From NCBI GenBank assembly GCA_002422125.1, contig DITF01000020.1:1-44830 (forward strand): a stretch of DNA of 44,830 bases. Reading direction: 5' to 3'. Source of the DNA: a bacterium UBP17_UBA6191 (GTDB taxonomy: Bacteria > Muiribacteriota > UBA6191). The translations under genes and the position numbers were made by a program. Shown here in pieces: positions 18,295-25,622 of this stretch (positions within the stretch are counted from its first letter, which is position 1; each line of letters starts with the position of its first letter). The notes under the pieces are model-generated. The model was not told the DNA's origin, did not search any database, and saw only the letters and a list, made by a program, of their open reading frames with translations.

Positions 18295-19445
18295 AATTTT
18301 CCCTTCCACAAGACCCACTGGATTTCCAGATTCAAGGTTTCCCTAATCTGACTGGCCTTGGCCCCAATCATTTCCTCCCAAACTTCAAGTGAATCCAGCC
18401 AATCGGTTAAAGACATTTGGCCCGATACCCATGCCTTCTGGGTCTCAAGGGCAATTTCTTTAGCTTTTTGTGCCGCTGGAATCACTTCATTCAAAGTGAA
18501 TTTGTGGGTTTCCGTATACATTTTTTCAAGCTCCCCAACCATCAAAGACTCTACAAAGGATGCCTGTTGGGACTTAAGGCTCTGAATCTGGGTTTCAATC
18601 TGAATTGCCTTAAGACCCATATCTTCCTTGTTTTTGTCTGGCAAAACAAAACCCAAGCGAAACATGGGATCCGGTCTTATGGACTTCTCTTTAATCAGGC
18701 CAAAAGAAATACTGGGATTGAACCCTGTTTCCTGTTTCAGGAGGCCTTTTTCCAGTTCCTTTTGCTCTCCAAAGAGCTCAAGAACACTCTTTTGAAGTCC
18801 CCCAAGAGATGGAATCTTCCCCCAATTTCCCAATTCCAGGGTTTTGGGAAGAACTAATCCCATATCCTTGGGAATCTCTTGGCCTAAAGCCTCGGAATAC
18901 AAAATACGGGATTTTGTTACCTGATTCCTCAGCCCCTGCAAACTGGTACCAATTAATGTCTTTTTCACCATCAGGCGTTTGGCATCCAATGGGGCACCCC
19001 ATCCAGACTGAGCCTGCTTTGAAATTTTTTTAAGAATTTCAGAAACCACAGAATAATAATCCTGCATTTCCCTAAGTTCCAGTTGGGATGTATATAAATC
19101 AATCCACAACTCTCTTAGTCTGGCTAGAGTCTGCACCTCAAGTATCTGGAAGTGGAGGGAATTTTCCTTCCCTTGAATCTGATTCTTTCGATTCAGAATT
19201 CTGGCTCTTCTTCTTGAGCCTAAAGAGTACCCGATCTCTCCTCTTAGCTCCTGTGAGGAAGTATCCTCATATTCAATTTCAAACTCTGGTGAAACCCACT
19301 CTAAAGTAGTGGTACGAAGCATTTCCGCTTGAGATTTCAGATGTTCGGTGGCAAACAATCTACTTTGTGCGGCACTTCTTGGGGGCAAACCATCTATTGC
19401 ATTTACGCGACAACAAATCAAAAGAAGCAAAAAGGGGAAAAACAT
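18291..19445 (-). CDS. TolC-family outer-membrane channel of the first RND system
   Basis: 384 residues with signal peptide (MFFPFLLLLICCRVNA), followed by the coiled, Leu/Gln/Glu-rich helical hairpins of CzcC/TolC-type outer-membrane factors (for example LHFQILEVQTLARLREL and the C-terminal AQKAKEIALETQKAW stretch). GGAGG lies six bases before the ATG, 58 bases after the His-rich leader gene. It forms a CBA operon with the adaptor and pump that follow. Short for a TolC protein, but within the CzcC range. Confidence 0.87.
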   Translation of the reverse strand: MFFPFLLLLICCRVNAIDGLPPRSAAQSRLFATEHLKSQAEMLRTTTLEWVSPEFEIEYEDTSSQELRGEIGYSLGSRRRARILNRKNQIQGKENSLHFQILEVQTLARLRELWIDLYTSQLELREMQDYYSVVSEILKKISKQAQSGWGAPLDAKRLMVKKTLIGTSLQGLRNQVTKSRILYSEALGQEIPKDMGLVLPKTLELGNWGKIPSLGGLQKSVLELFGEQKELEKGLLKQETGFNPSISFGLIKEKSIRPDPMFRLGFVLPDKNKEDMGLKAIQIETQIQSLKSQQASFVESLMVGELEKMYTETHKFTLNEVIPAAQKAKEIALETQKAWVSGQMSLTDWLDSLEVWEEMIGAKASQIRETLNLEIQWVLWKGKL

Positions 19446-19503
19446 AAAAAACCTCCAGAAACGGGATAAAAGCGTTAAACCAAGGACAGGCTAAACACTT
19501 ATC

Positions 19504-19890
19504 TCAAATCAGAAGGCGAATGCTATTAAGGCTCATTAAATGCGGAAACGGGGGAGCATTGGCAAGATGCGTTGACTCCATTGGCTGAATGACCCAAACC
19601 AAGGGCTGGGGAGTTTCAGGACAGGCGGTAGCGATATCACAAAAAATCAAAAGGGTGGGCAGCAAAAACTGGGATGCCACTTTTAAGACTATCTGAGAAC
19701 CCTCTGATTCGCTCTCCCCATCCTGATGACCATGATGATCATGGTGATGGGCTGCACCCAGATGCTCATGCCAGCCAAAATAGTCACAATGATGTCTTAA
19801 AGCTACAGGGAAGGCCTGAACCACTAACAGAATCAAGACCAAAAATCTGGCCAATAAGTGGGTTTGGGGTCGTCTTCGCAAAGGCATCAT
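19504..19890 (-). CDS. His-rich small exported protein leading the first RND operon
   Basis: 128 residues, no assigned family. A basic N-terminus and hydrophobic signal (13-29) are followed by a His cluster (RHHCDYFGWHEHLGAAHHHDHHGH, about 32-55), an acidic Glu/Ser stretch, a hydrophobic segment with two Cys (LLIFCDIATAC) and a tail ending SIRLLI. It resembles the Cys-rich gene at 12880-13266 in length, plan and ending. There is no Shine-Dalgarno, and a good promoter ends nine bases before the ATG. A periplasmic metal buffer is inferred. Two adjacent ATGs (19890 and 19887) are equally possible. Confidence 0.72.
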   Translation of the reverse strand: MMPLRRRPQTHLLARFLVLILLVVQAFPVALRHHCDYFGWHEHLGAAHHHDHHGHQDGESESEGSQIVLKVASQFLLPTLLIFCDIATACPETPQPLVWVIQPMESTHLANAPPFPHLMSLNSIRLLI

Positions 19891-19899
19891 GGAAGATTT

Positions 19900-19928
19900 A
19901 TCTTAGCACACAGATTTGGTTCCTGCAA
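19900..19928 (-). promoter_or_regulatory. Promoter of the first metal operon
   Basis: On the minus strand, -35 TTGCAG (19928-19923), 17-base spacer and -10 TAAGAT (19905-19900), ending nine bases before the ATG at 19890. It lies face to face with the exchanger promoter: the two -35 boxes are adjacent, so a regulator here would touch both. No obvious dyad was seen. Confidence 0.65.
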
Positions 19929-19944
19929 TCACAGATGCTATACT
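19916..19944 (+). promoter_or_regulatory. Promoter of the cation exchanger gene
   Basis: -35 TTGGTT (19916-19921), 17-base spacer, -10 TATACT (19939-19944), ten bases before the ATG at 19955. Transcription would begin within about four bases of the start codon, and no Shine-Dalgarno is present, so a leaderless or nearly leaderless mRNA is likely. Confidence 0.65.
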
Positions 19945-19954
19945 CTCCCTTCCT

Positions 19955-20908
19955 ATGACAATATATTTTTTATGGCTGGTTCTTAGTCTGGTAATTTTGA
20001 GTTTTGGCGCAGATTTTTTGGTGCGGGGAGCCGGGGCTATTGCGCTTAGAGTAGGCATTACCCCTCTAGTGGTCGGGTTAACCATTGTGGCTTTTGGTAC
20101 CAGTGCCCCTGAGCTTGTAGTGAGTATAAATGCCTCCATTCATGATCAGGGAGCCATGGCGATAGGTAATATTGTGGGGTCCAACATCTTCAATATTGCC
20201 GTAATTCTGGGGATGGCTGCCTTGGTTTCCCCACTTTTGGTGAAACCCCAGCTTGTGAAGTTTGATACCCCCTTGTGTATTTTTGTGACTATCCTTTTTA
20301 GTGCTATGTTTCATGACCAGTTCATGAGTCGCATTGAGGGGGGAATTCTTTTTTCTGGGCTGATTTCTTACACCGTATACTCAATTGTAAAATCTCGCAA
20401 AGAGACGGCAATAGCCAAAGCCGAAGCCGAAGCTTTAGGTGAGGATTTGCCAGAACCCTCCAATAACCCCATTCGAGACATTGGTTTTATTGCCCTTGGG
20501 GGCTTAGGCCTCTGGTATGGGGGCGAGATGCTGGTGAAAAACGCTGTTTTAATTGCTCAGGGTTTTGGGGTCAGTGAGGCCATCATTGGCTTAACCATTG
20601 TCTCCGCCGGAACCAGCGCACCAGAATTGGCAACTTCAGTGGTAGCTTCATTTCAAAAGCAGACTGATATTGCTGTGGGTAATATTGTGGGCTCCAATCT
20701 GTTTAACATTTTATCCGTGGTTGGTTTGGCTTCACTGATTAATCCCATTTCAGCGGTTGGAATTAACTTAAGTGACATTTTAGTCATGAATGGTTTAACC
20801 ATTCTGCTTCTGGTTCTGATGATGCGAGGTTATCGTCTGTTTCGAGGCGAGGGCTTTTTGCTTCTAGCCATTTATGGCGGGTATCTTTATTACCTTTGGC
20901 CCAAATAG
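19955..20908 (+). CDS. Na+/Ca2+ exchanger-family (CaCA, YrbG-like) membrane protein
   Basis: 317 residues with about ten membrane helices and the two alpha repeats that define the family: GLTIVAFGTSAPELVVS with GNIVGSNIFNIAVILG in the first half, and GLTIVSAGTSAPELATS with GNIVGSNLFNILSVVG in the second. An acidic/Ala-rich loop (about residues 145-170) separates the halves. It would exchange Ca2+ or a related cation for Na+, H+ or K+ at the inner membrane. The start at 19955 is chosen because an upstream in-frame start (19916) lies inside the promoter. The stop abuts the stop of dgt on the other strand. Confidence 0.93.
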   Translation: MTIYFLWLVLSLVILSFGADFLVRGAGAIALRVGITPLVVGLTIVAFGTSAPELVVSINASIHDQGAMAIGNIVGSNIFNIAVILGMAALVSPLLVKPQLVKFDTPLCIFVTILFSAMFHDQFMSRIEGGILFSGLISYTVYSIVKSRKETAIAKAEAEALGEDLPEPSNNPIRDIGFIALGGLGLWYGGEMLVKNAVLIAQGFGVSEAIIGLTIVSAGTSAPELATSVVASFQKQTDIAVGNIVGSNLFNILSVVGLASLINPISAVGINLSDILVMNGLTILLLVLMMRGYRLFRGEGFLLLAIYGGYLYYLWPK

Positions 20909-22261
20909 TTAATCTACGGCAATTCCATGTAGCTTGCGATAAAGCCTCACGGCATAGGAGTCCGTCATTCCAGCAATATAATCGGTAATGCGGTGCAATT
21001 TTTCATAGGCCGTATGGGCTAAACCAATGTCCTCCATAAATTGACCCGGTATCAGGCGTAACACCAACTGATGTTTATGATGGTTATAGTTTTGTTTATC
21101 CGTGTGAAAACAGACCGCAGGCACAAAAATATCTAAAAGCCCACTAATAATCGTAAAACCAGCCAGCTTCAAATTCACAACCTCTGGGGATGTGTAGATG
21201 TTTTGATGAGCATATTCAAACATTTGCTTTAAAAGAGCCTGAGATGGCATTAAAGCCGTCAAAGGTTGATCCATTTCCGCCTTCAATAACCCTTCTTCAT
21301 GCTCAAGAAACACTTCCGATATCTCTTTAACCAACTGGCCAATGGCCTTGCCTGCCAGATGCTCAATTTTATCTTTGTTATCGGAAAAATTACGGATCTC
21401 TTTTCTGATGATTTGACCCCGGTCCTTAAGAATATCCAATAAAAAATCACGGATTTTTTCATAGGGAACAAGTCCTAAGCGAAACCCATCCTGAAGATCG
21501 GCAATGGTGTAGCTGATATCATCCGCAGCTTCCACTAAAAATACCAATGGATGCCGTGCATAGGACTCTTTGGCAACAGTTTCCAACAACCCACAACCTT
21601 GAACCACTTCCAAAAAATCATCAGCTTCGGTTTCAAAATAATTGTATTTCTTGTGGCTGATTCTTCGTTTATCACAAGCATCCAGAAAGGCCCGTCTCGG
21701 GTACTTCAAAAATGCTCCCAAGGTGGCATGAGTCAATTGCAGCCCACCAAAACGATCTGAGCCGCGATTGTGTTTCTGTAAGGTACAAAGCACACGAAAA
21801 CCCTGAGCATTGCCCTCAAAATTCTGAAACTCAGCTTTCTGATTCTGGCTTAACCCAGCCAAGGCCTCCTGATTCTCAGGCTTTTTAAACCAGGCTGATA
21901 TGGCATCTTCCCCGGAATGCCCAAAGGGGGGATTGCCAATGTCATGGGCTAGGCAAGCAGCCGCGACAATCTCTCCAAAATAATAGGGGTGTAGTTCTGA
22001 AAACCCATACTTGTTTTTTAAGGCCGTCCCTATGTTAAAAGCCAAGGAACGACCAACACTGGACACCTCCAGAGAGTGTGTCAATCTGGTACGAACATAG
22101 TCATTTTTGGCTAGTGGAAAGACCTGTGTTTTATCCTGTAATCGCCTTAAGGCTGAGCAAAAAATGATTCTGTCAAAGTCCCTTTGAAATGGAGAACGAA
22201 AATCCCCATCAGGGCCAGAGCTTCCTAATCGGGTTGCACTTAAGAGAGATTTCCATTCCAT
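20909..22261 (-). CDS. dgt: Deoxyguanosinetriphosphate triphosphohydrolase-like HD enzyme
   Basis: 450 residues. Removes triphosphate from dGTP or other dNTPs in the cytoplasm. The HD-domain metal ligands are visible: His of RLTHSLEV, the HD pair in CLAHDIGNPPFGHSGED and the Asp in EAADDISYTIADLQDG. The N-terminal FRSPFQRDFDRIIFCSALRRLQDKTQV stretch is typical of dGTPases. Weak AGGGA about seven bases before the ATG. It shares a short divergent region with the secreted-protein gene at 22339. Confidence 0.95.
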   Translation of the reverse strand: MEWKSLLSATRLGSSGPDGDFRSPFQRDFDRIIFCSALRRLQDKTQVFPLAKNDYVRTRLTHSLEVSSVGRSLAFNIGTALKNKYGFSELHPYYFGEIVAAACLAHDIGNPPFGHSGEDAISAWFKKPENQEALAGLSQNQKAEFQNFEGNAQGFRVLCTLQKHNRGSDRFGGLQLTHATLGAFLKYPRRAFLDACDKRRISHKKYNYFETEADDFLEVVQGCGLLETVAKESYARHPLVFLVEAADDISYTIADLQDGFRLGLVPYEKIRDFLLDILKDRGQIIRKEIRNFSDNKDKIEHLAGKAIGQLVKEISEVFLEHEEGLLKAEMDQPLTALMPSQALLKQMFEYAHQNIYTSPEVVNLKLAGFTIISGLLDIFVPAVCFHTDKQNYNHHKHQLVLRLIPGQFMEDIGLAHTAYEKLHRITDYIAGMTDSYAVRLYRKLHGIAVD

Positions 22262-22290
22262 CTGAACTTCCCTATGGCATTAAATACCAA

Positions 22291-22319
22291 TTGTCACAAT
22301 AGTCACGAAATGATAGAAT
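22291..22319 (+). promoter_or_regulatory. Promoter of the 191-residue secreted protein gene
   Basis: -35 TTGTCA (22291-22296), 17-base spacer, -10 TAGAAT (22314-22319). The ATG is 19 bases downstream with GGGGG in between, so this mRNA should have a short leader of about 12 bases. Confidence 0.65.
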
Positions 22320-22338
22320 TGTTTCTGGGGGTTTATCT

Positions 22339-22914
22339 ATGCGATTTTTGCCTATGGCATTCTACTTGACTCTGATTTGCTTGCCAATCCTGTCTGCATC
22401 AGAAAATATAGTTCCTCAAGAGCCAATACAATTTGTCAAAATTGTACGGACCAATTTGTCCTCAGAGGGAGTGTATTCTCCCCTGACAGAAAAGGCCCCA
22501 GAAAATATGCCCTCCGTCAGTGACTTCATTCATGAAACGGGCACAATCTCCCTGACCCTGTTAGAAGAAGATCTGGAAATTCGTATCAGTGGAATTTTAG
22601 AATTCTCTTCCAAAACCAGCCCTGTCAGCGACCACGCTTTTGACTTGCACAGCCTCGGAGACGAATATCTATACAGTGATATATTGCCTGGAACCAATAT
22701 ACCCATACTTGTCTCCATCGAAAGCTTGGACGGTTCCTCCATTATGAGCGGATATTACAATCTGTCAGCGGCCTTAGTCTCTAAAACAAAAAGCCCTAAA
22801 TTTAAGGTTCACTACGAACTGACTTATCGTATCCCCTTAGGTGAAGAGACCGATGGGATTGAAGATAATAACGATTTAAAGGTCAGTATTCAGCCCGTAT
22901 CCATTCAGCCTTAG
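22339..22914 (+). CDS. Unknown secreted protein
   Basis: 191 residues with a clear signal peptide (cleavage probably near LSASEN, about residue 22). The mature part has short beta-prone stretches (TISLTLL, EIRISGILEF, FKVHYELTYRIPL) and an acidic C-terminus with a duplicated VSIQP ending. No Cys in the mature part and no family recognised. It is monocistronic, with its own promoter, and ends four bases before the stop of the opposing 495-residue-frame gene. A small periplasmic beta-sandwich protein is a guess. Confidence 0.75.
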   Translation: MRFLPMAFYLTLICLPILSASENIVPQEPIQFVKIVRTNLSSEGVYSPLTEKAPENMPSVSDFIHETGTISLTLLEEDLEIRISGILEFSSKTSPVSDHAFDLHSLGDEYLYSDILPGTNIPILVSIESLDGSSIMSGYYNLSAALVSKTKSPKFKVHYELTYRIPLGEETDGIEDNNDLKVSIQPVSIQP

Positions 22915-22918
22915 TAGC

Positions 22919-24334
22919 TTAGTGAGTCTCCACAAGCTGAATCTCCGCTTCTACAAAATCTTTTGTATGCGCAAGCTGGGATTGAAAGGACTCCACCATT
23001 CCATGAATGGCTAAATCAAGATTTTGTTTATCGCTTTGCCAGTTAAGAATCTGGGAATCTGCATCACCTAAGGCCTTGGCGACTCGACCCCCTAATGCCC
23101 GTCTCTGATCATAAAGCTTTTCCGATTCCAACTGCCTTTGAACCAGAATCTTCAACTCCACAATTTTTTCTGAAAAACGATTCTCAAGTTTGTTCAAAAG
23201 CCCCGTCACCATGTTGGCATCCTGAATCAAAGAGTCCATGGCCTGAATCCGACTTTGTAAGGGAGCGATCTGAGCTTCCATGTCCGTAGCCTTAAGCACA
23301 CGGATGTCACGAATCAATTTTTCCATGTCCTGTTTAGCCTGAATGGACTCCTGAATCCTGTTGCGAATCCGGTTCTTTTTTTCCTTCAAAAAAGTCTCAA
23401 GGCGCAACTCCCAAAATCGTAACAGGTTGGCCGGGGTTAAAACATACCCAGCTAACTTATCGCGTTTCTCCACCCTGATATAAGAATCGGGCTCCATCAG
23501 TTTTTCTCTGTATCGGCGCATATTTAATCCAGCCCCGACACAGCCCCCAAACACGGCCCCAAATCCTCCACCTAGCATATACATTATGGCTGTAGCCCAA
23601 TTTGCCTGTATCTCGGCGACAATCGCAGAAATAACGGGTAAAAACAATAAGCTGGCAAAACCCAAAAAAAAGCCCACCCCGCCCATTGCCAGAGCCAAGG
23701 CCACTGAGCCCGTGATAACCGCCATAATCGGCCATACCATCAAACCAGCCGGCCCCACCATAAGACCAAGCATAAATCCAGTGGGAACACCCACCATTAC
23801 GCCTTTACGAATCCCCGCTTCCTGAAGTTTTGGAGCCATGGCCTGCACAGCTTCTTCGACCTCATCTTCAATCAGACGATTGCGAAAATCCTCCAGCTCC
23901 AGTTCCCAGTTTTTATGGGCCACTTCCATCAGAAGTTTTCTACATTCCGGATCCATGGTTTTAGAGATTACTCTGGATGTATACCCAGCCTGCATATCTT
24001 CCACAGTCTCAGGCAGAAATTCTGACTGGTTTAACTCCAAAGCCTGCAAAAGACTCCTCATTCCCTCCAGTGCCTTACGGCTATCCAGTTTGTCCTCCAT
24101 GTGCTCCCGTACATCATGAATAAACCTGTCCAGATCAAACTCCCCGGGCAGGGGCTGTTTTTTGGAAAGCTCCCGTACCTCAGTCTGAATACGGGCGAAT
24201 TGTTCCCGATCCATCTGAAGCCAGGGATAAAGACGACGAACCAGTTCTCGCTCTGTATCGTCTACGGTCAAATCACGATATACCTCTCTTAAGAGGCGGC
24301 GCAGTACAAATTCTTTGATGGGAGCTGGAACCAT
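22919..24334 (-). CDS. Unknown glycine-rich membrane protein with long C-terminal coiled coil
   Basis: 471 residues. N-terminal helical, charged domain (1-180), then four close glycine-rich hydrophobic segments (about 180-285: GVMVGVPTGFMLGLMVG, VITGSVALALAMGGVGFFLG, a third, and MLGGGFGAVFGGCVGAGL), then a positively charged linker and a coiled coil of about 150 residues (QAKQDMEKLIRDIRVLKA through the Gln/Glu-rich end). The start at 24334 (MVPAPIKEF) overlaps the end of the MFS gene by about 10 bases; a longer frame begins 24 codons upstream, inside that gene. No family is recognised; the plan suggests an inner-membrane anchor with two cytoplasmic arms. Confidence 0.8.
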   Translation of the reverse strand: MVPAPIKEFVLRRLLREVYRDLTVDDTERELVRRLYPWLQMDREQFARIQTEVRELSKKQPLPGEFDLDRFIHDVREHMEDKLDSRKALEGMRSLLQALELNQSEFLPETVEDMQAGYTSRVISKTMDPECRKLLMEVAHKNWELELEDFRNRLIEDEVEEAVQAMAPKLQEAGIRKGVMVGVPTGFMLGLMVGPAGLMVWPIMAVITGSVALALAMGGVGFFLGFASLLFLPVISAIVAEIQANWATAIMYMLGGGFGAVFGGCVGAGLNMRRYREKLMEPDSYIRVEKRDKLAGYVLTPANLLRFWELRLETFLKEKKNRIRNRIQESIQAKQDMEKLIRDIRVLKATDMEAQIAPLQSRIQAMDSLIQDANMVTGLLNKLENRFSEKIVELKILVQRQLESEKLYDQRRALGGRVAKALGDADSQILNWQSDKQNLDLAIHGMVESFQSQLAHTKDFVEAEIQLVETH

Positions 24335-24344
24335 GAAAGAAATT

Positions 24345-25562
24345 TTAGCATACAGGATGGGATTTATGATCCTGACGCAAGAGGATCCAAGCAAAATAAA
24401 GCGCACACAGGGTACAGGCCGTAGCGATGTAGCCCGTCAATTCGTAGTGTTGTAGACGGCCTGCTGAATCTGCAGTTACCAATTGGGCCGCCACCAAGGC
24501 GGCAGTAGCTGAGGCCATCTGCTGAAAACAGGTATTAAAACTCATAAAACCTGCTCGCATTTCAGGTTTTACAGTTTCAGATACAATCGTCGTAGCAATA
24601 ATCATGCGACCAGAATTAAATACCATAAACAGACAAACCGCCACACTAGCCCAAACAATGCCCCACTCCCCAAAATTGGTAATCCAAAGGGCTGGGAAAA
24701 GGGAAATGACGGCTAAAACCATAAAAACCCGCAATCGCCCATACCGATCGGATAAGGCCCCAAAAAATCTGGATGTAAACAAGGTAACAGCCCCACCTGC
24801 CAAATAAATCATGGGTAGTTCCTGCTCCGTGACACCACCATTAGTCACCATGTACATGCTCAGGTAGGGAATCATGATAAACCCACTGGCTACCAGAATT
24901 GCCGTTAGACGAAAGGCATAAAAGTGTCCCGGTGCAGTCAGCATTTTTTGAAACCGTGAGCGATAATTCCCCACTGGGGGTATGGTGGATCCAGGCATTA
25001 CCGGCAGGACTTTGCTGGCCAAATACAGAATCGGAATTCCTACAATCACAATGGCAAAAAAAGGAGACCTCCACCCATATAAATTAGCCAGATATAAAGC
25101 AATGGGCAAACCCAAGACAGATGCCACCGAAAATGCCGATACAATGACACCCATAGCCGCCCCACGGCGAATCTGTGGAACTACATCGGCAACAGTTGAA
25201 TAAACCAAAGCCGTTAGTACTCCCCCAAATGCTCCTACCAAAGCCCGCGAAATCAAAAGAGTCCAAAACCCCGGTGCAAGTCCACAAATCAGAGTGGCTA
25301 CCAAAAAAGCCGAATACAGCCACAAAAGAGTTTTGCGTTTCTCCAGTCTATCTATGGTAAATGCCATAAAAAAGCCAAAACCAGCAGCACTGAAATTATA
25401 AATGGATACCAGCCAACCAAACTGTTCAGGGCTGATATGCATGATTCTTTGCAATTGTGGCCCCAAGGGCATTAACACCATAAAATCCACAATATGGGCA
25501 AACTGCATGCTGGCTAATACCAGAAGCAACAAAAATTCATGTCGGGGGGCTTTTTCGGACAT
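24345..25562 (-). CDS. MFS transporter (DHA1/AraJ-like)
   Basis: 405 residues with twelve predicted helices and MFS landmarks: the loop 2-3 motif region (DRLEKRKTLLW), LISRALVGAFGGVL in TM4 and the antiporter motif C region (GAAMGVIVSAFSVASVLGLPIALYLA) in TM5, which marks drug/H+ antiporters. The start MSEKAPRHEF has no Shine-Dalgarno; TATAGT ends 11 bases before it. It shares an operon with the coiled-coil membrane protein that overlaps its end. Substrate unknown; an export role is inferred from motif C. Confidence 0.9.
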   Translation of the reverse strand: MSEKAPRHEFLLLLVLASMQFAHIVDFMVLMPLGPQLQRIMHISPEQFGWLVSIYNFSAAGFGFFMAFTIDRLEKRKTLLWLYSAFLVATLICGLAPGFWTLLISRALVGAFGGVLTALVYSTVADVVPQIRRGAAMGVIVSAFSVASVLGLPIALYLANLYGWRSPFFAIVIVGIPILYLASKVLPVMPGSTIPPVGNYRSRFQKMLTAPGHFYAFRLTAILVASGFIMIPYLSMYMVTNGGVTEQELPMIYLAGGAVTLFTSRFFGALSDRYGRLRVFMVLAVISLFPALWITNFGEWGIVWASVAVCLFMVFNSGRMIIATTIVSETVKPEMRAGFMSFNTCFQQMASATAALVAAQLVTADSAGRLQHYELTGYIATACTLCALYFAWILLRQDHKSHPVC

Positions 25563-25622
25563 AGCCGGATTGTACTATATGTGTCTTCATGTTGCTCTTA
25601 TTGCAACAAATTGAACAGACTC

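Noticed and set aside
18778..19033. Paired 74-codon frames on both strands within the TolC-like gene
   Set aside because: Both are shadows of a gene with signal peptide, operon context and family features.
25563..25622. GTTGC...GCAAC small inverted repeat as a terminator between the ATPase and MFS genes
   Set aside because: Only five base pairs and no T-run in the direction of transcription.
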